Of a stretch of DNA of 6,157 nt, positions 1 through 6,157 are shown piece by piece. The stretch comes from Tannerella sp. (GTDB taxonomy: Bacteria > Bacteroidota > Bacteroidia > Bacteroidales > Tannerellaceae). Each line of letters opens with the position of its first letter. Position 1 is the stretch's first letter. The notes beneath the pieces were generated by a model that worked only from the letters and a program-made list of their open reading frames with translations, searched no databases and was not told where the DNA came from. The translations under genes were made by a program, and so were the position numbers. The stretch lies in contig JAITPL010000170.1 in the NCBI GenBank assembly GCA_031289445.1, positions 1 through 6,157 on the forward strand. The letters run 5' to 3'.

Positions 1-737
1 TTGACTATCGACGAATCGAGCAGCTTGTAGTTCGGGATGATTACCAGACGCTTGTCGTCGGTGCGGATGACGGTGCTGCGGATGCCTATATCGCTCACCT
101 CGCCTTCAACGGCGTCAAACCTGATGCGGTCGCCGATATTGAAAGGGTGGTCGGTCAGGATGATAACGCCGCCGATGATGTTTTTGATGGTATCCTGAGC
201 CGCGAGCGCAAAAGCAATGCCGCCTATACCGAGCGTGCCGAGCAGCGTCGTTATATTCATGCCGATACTGTGCAGGCCGACAGCAATACCGACTGCCCAG
301 ACGACGATATTGACCGAGCGCTTCACTAATGGCGTATGCTTGATTGCGATATGCTTGCCCTTGTTCGCCTTAGCTTCGCTGTTACGGATGCCGTCCTCGA
401 CCAGCATGGTGAGCAAACGCGCCGTAAACCATGTTGCAGTCAGCACGGCCAACAAAATGAAAGAGAGGACGACAAGAATCTTCAGGCTACTCTCGAATTC
501 GAGCCGCCAGAACGCTACAAAGAGCGAAAACAGGATGATACCTACTTTCAGAGGACTTTCGAGCGCTTCGAAGAAGAAGACGATGAACTTGGTCCTGCTT
601 TTTTTGGCCGTAGCCGAGAGCAGTTTCCTGTCGTAAATCTTGCCTACAATGACACGTAACAGACAGCCCGCCAGGATGATAAGCGCCGATATAATCCAGT
701 TCCAGACCGTGTTCCCATAAAATACTTGTTCCAACAT
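1..737 (-). CDS. MscS-family mechanosensitive ion channel, 3' end cut off by the window edge
   Basis: An inner-membrane channel of the MscS family opens under membrane tension and releases solutes during hypo-osmotic shock. The reverse strand reads without a stop from ATG (737-735) to the window edge, giving 245 residues. An in-frame TAA at 749-747 sits four codons upstream, so this is the most upstream ATG. Hydrophobic segments lie near residues 11-30, 62-78, 86-108 and 140-157. They are followed by the glycine/alanine-rich pore helix at about 162-193, which contains GTLGIGGIAFALAAQDTIKN, the hallmark of the family. After it comes the start of the MscS beta domain at about 198-245, with PFNIGDRI, a GEVSDIGIRST stretch and RLVIIPN. 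The missing part should hold the rest of the beta domain and the cytoplasmic alpha/beta cage. With four or more TM segments before or including the pore, it is larger at the N terminus than E. coli MscS and nearer to the YbdG/YnaI-like relatives; that subtype is inference. It is divergent from the efflux operon. Confidence 0.93.
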   Translation of the reverse strand, partial: MLEQVFYGNTVWNWIISALIILAGCLLRVIVGKIYDRKLLSATAKKSRTKFIVFFFEALESPLKVGIILFSLFVAFWRLEFESSLKILVVLSFILLAVLTATWFTARLLTMLVEDGIRNSEAKANKGKHIAIKHTPLVKRSVNIVVWAVGIAVGLHSIGMNITTLLGTLGIGGIAFALAAQDTIKNIIGGVIILTDHPFNIGDRIRFDAVEGEVSDIGIRSTVIRTDDKRLVIIPNYKLLDSSIV

Positions 738-842
738 AAAAATTAATTATTAAGAGTTTCAGGCCGTAAAGTTAATCAAAAAATTAAACTTTTCCCGTTT
801 TTTGCAGTCTATCTAACTCAGATTAAATAGAAAACAGATGAC
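738..842. promoter_or_regulatory. AT-rich divergent intergenic region, presumed to hold both promoters
   Basis: These 105 bases separate the ATG of the mechanosensitive channel (minus strand) from the ATG of the efflux adaptor (plus strand), so promoters for both transcripts should lie here. The stretch is much richer in A and T than the flanking genes and has no obvious Shine-Dalgarno tract before either start, which fits Bacteroidota. Against the known Bacteroidota -7 consensus TAnnTTTG there are only partial matches. On the minus strand TAACTTTA (774-767) lies about 30 bases before the channel start. On the plus strand TTTG (801-804) precedes TAAATAGA (824-831) by 19 bases, but that second box matches poorly. 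Neither promoter can be fixed from sequence alone. Confidence 0.5.
771..789. repeat. Short imperfect AT-rich inverted repeat in the divergent spacer
   Basis: The arms TTAAT (772-776) and ATTAA (783-787) are exact reverse complements around a six-base centre. They extend imperfectly to GTTAAT and ATTAAAC. The site overlaps the candidate minus-strand promoter box and lies mid-spacer, where an operator could act on both genes. In DNA this AT-rich, such a short repeat may well be chance, so a regulatory role is only a possibility. Confidence 0.2.
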
Positions 843-1946
843 ATGACTAAACAGGTTAAATGGATTTCGGCGGGTATTATAGCGCTGATTATTGCAGGCA
901 TGATAGCTTATCCGAGCCTCAAACAGAAGTTCAATTCCGAGAAGCAGGACGGCAGGCCGGCGGCGGGTGCATCACCGCAAATGCGAAGCGCTACTCTGGC
1001 TATCGACGGCATAGTATTGAAGAAGAAGACGCTTACAGACAAGGTGATAAGCACAGGCATCACCATACCCGACGAGGAGGTCAATCTATCCTTCGAATCG
1101 TCGGGCAAGATTGTGGGTATCTACTTCACCGAAGGCACGCACGTAAAGAAAGGCGAGCTGCTGGCTAAAATCAACGACAAGCCCCTGCAGGCCGAGTTGA
1201 AGAAACTCGAAGCGCAGATACAGCTGGCTAAGGACAGGGTGTTCCGTCAGGGGACGCTGCTGAAGAAAGACGCCGTCAGTCAGGAGGCTTACGAGCAGGT
1301 AACGACCGAATATGAGAAGTTAATGGCTGATATAGAGTTGGTTAAGGCACATATTATGCAGACGGAGTTATTGGCGCCATTTGACGGTATTATAGGTTTG
1401 CGTCTTGTCAGCGAGGGCGCTTATGCCACGCCCGCAACGGAGGTAGCCAATCTGACCAAAATCAGCCCTTTGAAGATAGAATTTTCGATTAACGAGCGTT
1501 ATGCCGAGGATGTGGCTCCCGGTACCAACATCACATTCCTGATGGAATCGACGAGCGGACAGTTTCAGGAGCATCACGCCAAGGTCTATGCCGTCGAGAG
1601 CAAGGTAACGCTCGACACCCGCACGCTGAAAGTTCGCGCCCTCTATCCCAATGCCAACGAAGTGATACTGCCCGGCCGTACCCTCTCGATAGAGATTTCC
1701 CGCCGCGAGATACGCGATGCTCTGGTAGTGCCCAGCGAGGCCATTATACCGGAGATGGGCAGAAGTATAGTGTATGTTTACCGCGACGGTCAAGCCAAAT
1801 CGGCGGTACTGACTACCGGCTTGCGCAGCGAGAGCGAGGTGCAGGCCATAGAGGGAGTGCAGGAAGGCGACACGGTGATTACTACCGGCGTGATGCAGAT
1901 GCGGCAGGGGATGAAGGTCATAATAGATAAGCTGATAGAGGATTGA
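843..1946 (+). CDS. RND efflux periplasmic adaptor (membrane fusion protein, AcrA/HlyD-type)
   Basis: This 367-residue protein is the periplasmic adaptor that links the inner-membrane RND pump to the outer-membrane channel. An N-terminal hydrophobic segment at residues 8-23, after MTKQVKW, looks like an uncleaved membrane anchor or signal. No lipobox cysteine is visible, unlike in AcrA. A lipoyl/barrel-sandwich half at about 79-112 contains the SSGKIVGIYFTEGTHVKKGE stretch. A short helical hairpin follows at about 113-172. The second lipoyl half has LLAPFDGIIG at 176-185, then EGAYATP. A beta-barrel domain covers about 208-285, and a membrane-proximal domain about 290-360 with ALVVPSEAI and a GVQEGDTVITTG stretch. 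Length and domain order are normal for the family. The start at 843 is the first ATG after an in-frame TAG at 828-830. The stop is one base before the pump ATG, indicating an operon. Substrate cannot be inferred. Confidence 0.95.
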   Translation: MTKQVKWISAGIIALIIAGMIAYPSLKQKFNSEKQDGRPAAGASPQMRSATLAIDGIVLKKKTLTDKVISTGITIPDEEVNLSFESSGKIVGIYFTEGTHVKKGELLAKINDKPLQAELKKLEAQIQLAKDRVFRQGTLLKKDAVSQEAYEQVTTEYEKLMADIELVKAHIMQTELLAPFDGIIGLRLVSEGAYATPATEVANLTKISPLKIEFSINERYAEDVAPGTNITFLMESTSGQFQEHHAKVYAVESKVTLDTRTLKVRALYPNANEVILPGRTLSIEISRREIRDALVVPSEAIIPEMGRSIVYVYRDGQAKSAVLTTGLRSESEVQAIEGVQEGDTVITTGVMQMRQGMKVIIDKLIED

Positions 1947-1947
1947 G

Positions 1948-4900
1948 ATGGCGAATATATCAGAAATAAGTATTAAGCGACCGGTCCTGGCGACTGTTAT
2001 CATGCTTGTCATCCTGCTTTTCGGGATGATAGGATACACCTCGCTCGGAGTACGCGAATATCCAAGCGTGGATCAGCCTATTATCTCGGTTAATGCCACC
2101 TATCCGGGCGCCAATGCGGAGGTTATCATGAATCAGATAACGGAGCCGCTGGAGCAGAATATCAACGGTATTCCGGGTATCCGCTCGCTGAGCAGCGTCA
2201 GCAGCACAGGTATGAGCCGCATAACGGTAGAGTTTGAGTTGTCGGTTGACTTGGAAACGGCGGCTAACGACGTGCGCGACAAGGTCTCGCGTGCCCAGCG
2301 TTATCTGCCCCGCGACTGCGACCCTCCGACGGTCTCGAAGGCCGACGCCGACGCCCAGCCGATCATGCAGATAGGTATCCGCAGCAGTCAGCGTTCGTTG
2401 ATGGAACTGACCGAGATTGCCGAGTTGACGGTCAAGGAAAGGCTGCAAACCATTCAGAACGTCAGCGGTGTGGATATATGGGGACAGAAGCGTTATTCGA
2501 TGCGCCTCTGGCTCGATCCTGTGAAGATGGCCGGATATGGCGTTACTCCGCTTGACGTTAAGGGCGCTATCGACCGCGAAAACATAGAGCTTCCCTCCGG
2601 CAGCATCGAGGGCAATACTATCGAACTGTCAATACGGACGATGGGACTGATGCACACGGCTAAGGAGTTTAACGACCTGATAATCAAGGAGAGCGCCAAC
2701 AATATCGTGCGCTTCAAGGATGTGGGTATGGCCGAGCTGTCGCCCGAAGACATCAAGAGTATAATGAAGCGCAACGGCGAGCCTATGGTAGTAGATATCA
2801 TCATTCCGCAGCCCGGCGCCAATCATATAGAGATAGCCAACGAGGCTTACGTGCGTATCGAGCAGTTGAAGAAAGACCTGCCCGAAGACGTAACCATAGA
2901 GATGATTTACGACAATACCCACTTTATCCGTTCATCCATATCCGAGGTTGAAGAGACTATCTATGTGGCTTTTCTGCTTGTAGTAATCATCATATTCCTG
3001 TTCCTGCGCGACTGGCGCGTAACGCTTATACCTTGTGTGGTCATACCGGTCTCGCTCGTCGGCGCATTCTTCGTGATGTACATCTCCGGCTTCTCGATAA
3101 ACGTACTGACGATGCTTGCAATAGTGCTGTCGGTAGGTTTGGTTGTAGATGACGCCATCGTCGTTACGGAGAATATTTATGTCCGCATCGAGAGGGGAAT
3201 GAAACCGATTGAAGCGGGAATTGAAGGCTCCAAGGAGATATTTTTCGCCGTCGTCTCGACTACCGTTACACTTATTGCGGTCTTTATCCCGATAGTCTTT
3301 ATGGAGGGGATGACAGGGCGACTGTTCAAGGAGTTCAGCATAGTGATAGCCGGCTCGGTCGCAATATCGTCGGTAGTGGCGCTGACTTTTACTCCCATGC
3401 TGGCGACCAAACTGCTCAAGCGTCGCAATAAGAAAAACTGGTTTTACCGCGTTACGGAGCCGTTCTTCGACGGTCTCAACAACTTCTATTCATCCACGCT
3501 CACCGGCTTCGTGCGACATCGCTGGATAGCGCTTCCGATAGTTGCCGGCCTGTTTATCACAATAATCGTTTTCTGGAAGTTGATACCTACGGAGCTGTCG
3601 CCTCTCGAAGACCGCTCGCAGATTAATGTCAGCCTGCGCGGACAGGAAGGGGCAACATACGAATATATCCGCGATTTCTCGACAAAATTGGAGATGATGG
3701 CCGATTCCATCGCTTACGAGCGTAAAATCGTTACTACCCGCGCATTCGGCGCATCGGCTTTTATCTCCGTTGTCCTGCCCGACATCAAAGACCGCGAACG
3801 CTCGCAGATGGATATTGCCGACGCCCTCTCGCGCGAGGCCAGAAAAGAGACTAAAGCGCGTGCCTTCGTGCAGCAACAATCGACCTTCGGCGGCCGACGC
3901 GGAGGTATGCCCGTGCAATATGTGCTGCAATCAACCGATATAGATAAGATAGAGGAGTTTCTGCCTCGCTTCATGCAGGAAGTGAACGAAAGTCCGGTTT
4001 TTCAGATGGCCGACGCCGATTTGAAATTCACCAAGCCGGAGGTGCGCATAGAAATAAACCGCGATAAGGCTTCGCTGCTTGGCGTAAGTACTCAAAACAT
4101 CGCGCAGACACTGCAATATGCTCTTAGCGGTCAGCGCATGGGTTACTTCTACCTCAACGGCAAACAGTATCAGATTATTGGCGAAATAAACCGTCAGCAA
4201 CGCAATACGCCTCTCTCGCTCAAATCCATCTATGTGCGCAGCAGCAACGGAGCGATGATACAGTTGGACAACCTCGTGGCTCTGGTCGAGAACGTCGCTC
4301 CGCCACAACTCTACCGCTATAACCGCTTTGTCTCGGCTACCATCTCAAGCGGCCTCAACAAGGGCTATACGCTTGGGGACGGACTTAACGAGATGGACCG
4401 CATAGCGAAGGAGGTACTGGATGAAACGTTTCGCACGGCTCTTACAGGCGAATCGAAGGAGTTTCGCGAGAGTTCGGACAGCCTTATGTTTGCACTTGTG
4501 CTGGCTCTGATAATGATATATTTAGTGCTTGCCGCCCAGTTCGAGAGTTTCAAAGACCCTCTGATAGTGATGTTTACCGTGCCTCTGGCCGTCGCCGGCG
4601 CACTGCTTTTCATGAAATACGGCGGTATCACAATGAATATATTCAGTCAGATCGGTATTATTATGCTCATAGGCTTGGTCGCCAAGAACGGCATCCTGAT
4701 AGTGGAGTTCGCCAACCAGCGTCAAGAAGCGGGTATAAGCAAGATGGAAGCCATACTGACGGCTTCTATCCAGCGACTTCGCCCGATATTGATGACCAGC
4801 GCCTCTACCATACTCGGCCTGTTGCCGCTTATGTTTGCCTCGGCCGAAGGCGCTAACAGCCGCATAGCAATGGGAACGGCAGTAGTCGGAGGGATGTTGA

Positions 4901-4992
4901 TATCAACCTTCATGACCCTCTATATCGTCCCCTCAATGTACAGTTTTATATCTACTAACAAGAAAGCAAAATCCGAAAAGGCACTGGTATGA
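1948..4992 (+). CDS. HAE1-family RND multidrug efflux pump, inner-membrane transporter (AcrB-like)
   Basis: This 1014-residue protein is the proton-driven pump subunit, expected to act as a trimer in the inner membrane. It has the RND layout: TM1 at about 12-30, a large periplasmic porter/docking loop to about 335, TM2-TM6 at about 336-485, TM7 at about 526-545, a second large loop to about 843, and TM8-TM12 at about 845-998. TM4 carries GLVVDDAIVVTENI with Asp401 and Asp402, matching AcrB Asp407/Asp408. Lys913 in VAKNGIL matches AcrB Lys940. Arg943 and Thr950 in RLRPILMT match Arg971/Thr978. The proton-relay set is therefore complete. The paired aspartates point to the HAE1 drug/lipophile class rather than heavy-metal (CusA-like) pumps, which carry a single aspartate there. 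Length is at the lower end of the usual 1020-1050 residues, with no visible domain loss. The gene starts one base after the adaptor stop, and its TGA overlaps the next gene's ATG. The export substrate is unknown. Confidence 0.97.
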   Translation: MANISEISIKRPVLATVIMLVILLFGMIGYTSLGVREYPSVDQPIISVNATYPGANAEVIMNQITEPLEQNINGIPGIRSLSSVSSTGMSRITVEFELSVDLETAANDVRDKVSRAQRYLPRDCDPPTVSKADADAQPIMQIGIRSSQRSLMELTEIAELTVKERLQTIQNVSGVDIWGQKRYSMRLWLDPVKMAGYGVTPLDVKGAIDRENIELPSGSIEGNTIELSIRTMGLMHTAKEFNDLIIKESANNIVRFKDVGMAELSPEDIKSIMKRNGEPMVVDIIIPQPGANHIEIANEAYVRIEQLKKDLPEDVTIEMIYDNTHFIRSSISEVEETIYVAFLLVVIIIFLFLRDWRVTLIPCVVIPVSLVGAFFVMYISGFSINVLTMLAIVLSVGLVVDDAIVVTENIYVRIERGMKPIEAGIEGSKEIFFAVVSTTVTLIAVFIPIVFMEGMTGRLFKEFSIVIAGSVAISSVVALTFTPMLATKLLKRRNKKNWFYRVTEPFFDGLNNFYSSTLTGFVRHRWIALPIVAGLFITIIVFWKLIPTELSPLEDRSQINVSLRGQEGATYEYIRDFSTKLEMMADSIAYERKIVTTRAFGASAFISVVLPDIKDRERSQMDIADALSREARKETKARAFVQQQSTFGGRRGGMPVQYVLQSTDIDKIEEFLPRFMQEVNESPVFQMADADLKFTKPEVRIEINRDKASLLGVSTQNIAQTLQYALSGQRMGYFYLNGKQYQIIGEINRQQRNTPLSLKSIYVRSSNGAMIQLDNLVALVENVAPPQLYRYNRFVSATISSGLNKGYTLGDGLNEMDRIAKEVLDETFRTALTGESKEFRESSDSLMFALVLALIMIYLVLAAQFESFKDPLIVMFTVPLAVAGALLFMKYGGITMNIFSQIGIIMLIGLVAKNGILIVEFANQRQEAGISKMEAILTASIQRLRPILMTSASTILGLLPLMFASAEGANSRIAMGTAVVGGMLISTFMTLYIVPSMYSFISTNKKAKSEKALV
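4989..4992 (+). promoter_or_regulatory. ATGA stop/start overlap between pump and outer-membrane channel genes
   Basis: The TGA stop of the pump (4990-4992) shares bases with the ATG start of the channel gene (4989-4991). This four-base overlap is the classic arrangement for translation re-initiation by the same ribosome. It supports 4989 as the true start, further backed by the good signal peptide that follows at once. Confidence 0.75.
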
Positions 4993-6157
4993 AAAAGCAT
5001 CTTCTCTCACTTGTAATATATGTTTGCTGCCTAAATGTTTACTCTACTGACATTTACGCTCAAGAAACCTATACTCTCGAACGCTGTATCTTCATCGGCC
5101 TCGAACGCAATTATTCTATACGTATCATTCATAACGAGGAGCAGATAGCGGCAAATAACGCGACGGCGGGCAATGCCGGATACCTGCCTGTTGTCGATCT
5201 GAGCGGCGGCTACAACGGGACAGTGTATGACTACAACTATGATTATAAGGACGGCTCAAGCGCCAAAGAGAACGGTATCAACACCGAAACGGCTAACGCA
5301 GGGCTTAACCTTAACTGGACTGTCTTCGACGGCTTCACTATTCAGGCTAACTATGCCAAACTGAAAGAACTGCAAGGTATGGGTCGCCTCAATACCCGCA
5401 TGGCTATTGAAAATCTCGTTGCCGACATTGCATCCGAATATTACAATTTTATCCGTCAGGGCATCCGGCTTAAAAACCTGCGTTCGGCGGTGCGTCTCTC
5501 GCGCGAAAGGCTGCGTATAGTCGAGGAACGCTATACAATAGGCTCCATGTCGCGCCTCGACTTGCAGCAGGCTAAGGTTGATTTTAATGCCGACAGCTCG
5601 CAACTGCTGAATCAATATGAGGCCGTAAATACCTCACAAATAAGGCTTAACGAACTGATGGGGCTTGATTCGCTCAACGCCGCAATCAATATTACCGATT
5701 CAATAGCCTTGCAAGAGACTTTGTTCGAGAAGGATGATATTTGGCAAAAAACGCTGACTAACAACTCTTTGATGCTGGCGTCGCAAAAGAATCGCACTCT
5801 GTCGGAACTTGACTACAAGCAACTGCTCGGTCGCAACTATCCTTATCTGCGATTCAATGCGGGCTACGGACTGCAGACTAACCGCTACGACAACGGCTCT
5901 ATCGATCTGCAAAAGCGTCTGGGGGCAAGCTATGGCCTGACGGTCGGTTTCACGGTTTTTGACGGTTTCAACCGTCGCCGCGAACAGCGCAACGCCCGCC
6001 TGCAAATAAAAAACGCCGAGCTGCGTATTCAGGAGATGGAACTGGCGCTGAATGCCGACCTCTCGAATATCTGGATGTCTTACCGTAACAACCTCGAACT
6101 GTGGTCGTTAGAGAAAGAAAACCTCGCTACCGCGCGTGAAAACTATGAGATAGCTAT
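4989..6157 (+). CDS. TolC-like outer-membrane efflux channel (OEP family), 3' end cut off by the window edge
   Basis: The reading frame is open from ATG at 4989 to the right edge, giving 389 complete codons; the family usually runs to about 420-490 residues, so only the C-terminal part is missing. An N-terminal signal peptide is clear: MKKHLL, a hydrophobic core to about residue 18, and a likely signal peptidase I site after Ala24 (DIYA|QETY). Two cysteines in the core do not form a lipobox. The OEP twofold repeat is visible. LNLNWTVFDGF at 106-116 and LTVGFTVFDGF at 317-327 are the matching beta-strand segments at equivalent places in the two halves. Each is followed by long helical stretches (about 117-222 and 328-389) that build the periplasmic tunnel. 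RYTIGSMSRLDLQQAKVDFN at 181-200 is a typical OEP helix motif. The start overlaps the pump stop as ATGA, so expression is tied to the pump. It should form the outer-membrane exit duct. Confidence 0.94.
   Translation, partial: MKKHLLSLVIYVCCLNVYSTDIYAQETYTLERCIFIGLERNYSIRIIHNEEQIAANNATAGNAGYLPVVDLSGGYNGTVYDYNYDYKDGSSAKENGINTETANAGLNLNWTVFDGFTIQANYAKLKELQGMGRLNTRMAIENLVADIASEYYNFIRQGIRLKNLRSAVRLSRERLRIVEERYTIGSMSRLDLQQAKVDFNADSSQLLNQYEAVNTSQIRLNELMGLDSLNAAINITDSIALQETLFEKDDIWQKTLTNNSLMLASQKNRTLSELDYKQLLGRNYPYLRFNAGYGLQTNRYDNGSIDLQKRLGASYGLTVGFTVFDGFNRRREQRNARLQIKNAELRIQEMELALNADLSNIWMSYRNNLELWSLEKENLATARENYEIA

Noticed and set aside
147..659. Overlapping plus-strand ORFs of 60, 139 and 107 codons
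   Set aside because: They lie antisense to the clear MscS-family gene on the minus strand, which carries the recognisable pore helix; their translations show no domain or sensible composition.
741..748. Perfect palindrome AATTAATT near the MscS start
   Set aside because: It is only eight bases of pure A/T in an AT-rich spacer, where such palindromes are expected by chance.
860..1168. Plus-strand ORF of 102 codons inside the adaptor gene in another frame
   Set aside because: It is an out-of-frame reading of the adaptor, low in hydrophobic structure and rich in Arg, Gly and His, with no recognisable fold.
1368..2039. Minus-strand ORF of 223 codons spanning the adaptor/pump junction
   Set aside because: It is antisense to two genes with unmistakable family motifs. 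Its translation is rich in His, Tyr and Arg without recognisable domains, as expected of a shadow frame in coding DNA that lacks stops by chance.
1960..4913. Many minus-strand ORFs of 60-160 codons within the pump gene
   Set aside because: All are shadows of the RND reading frame; none shows a domain, a plausible start context or operon logic.
1948..4992. Heavy-metal (CusA-type) RND pump as an alternative for the transporter
   Set aside because: TM4 has the paired aspartates (401-402) of the HAE1 class, whereas metal pumps carry a single aspartate in that motif.
5256..6005. Minus-strand ORFs of 119, 61 and 101 codons in the right part of the window
   Set aside because: They are antisense to the TolC-like channel gene, which is open to the window edge and has a signal peptide and both VFDGF repeat segments.

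Overview
The window reads as ordinary chromosomal DNA of a Gram-negative bacterium, most likely a member of the Bacteroidota. This placement is an inference. It rests on the outer-membrane efflux machinery, the very AT-rich spacer with no Shine-Dalgarno-like purine tract before the divergent starts, and coding regions of roughly balanced GC that use the rare isoleucine codon ATA freely. No rRNA or tRNA is present to confirm it.

Layout. Positions 1-737 (minus strand) hold the first 245 codons of an MscS-family mechanosensitive ion channel, whose 3' end lies beyond the left edge. Positions 738-842 are a 105-bp AT-rich intergenic region between divergent genes, so both promoters should lie there. 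Positions 843-6157 (plus strand) are a tightly packed tripartite RND efflux operon. It contains a periplasmic adaptor (membrane fusion protein, 843-1946), an inner-membrane HAE1-type RND pump (1948-4992) and a TolC-like outer-membrane channel (4989 to the right edge, incomplete). The adaptor and pump genes are separated by one base, and the pump and channel genes overlap by four bases (ATGA), so the three are almost certainly co-transcribed and probably translationally coupled.

How the genes work together. The RND trimer uses the proton gradient to bind and move substrates from the periplasm or inner-membrane outer leaflet. The adaptor bridges it to the outer-membrane channel, giving a continuous exit path across the envelope. 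The pump carries the HAE1-type double aspartate in TM4 and the partner Lys and Arg/Thr in TM10-TM11, so it should be active and export hydrophobic or amphiphilic compounds rather than metal ions. The actual substrate cannot be read from the sequence, and no regulator gene is in the window. The MscS channel is divergent and has no necessary functional link to the pump.

I found no mobile element, CRISPR array, RNA gene or convincing novel system. The findings are minor architectural points.
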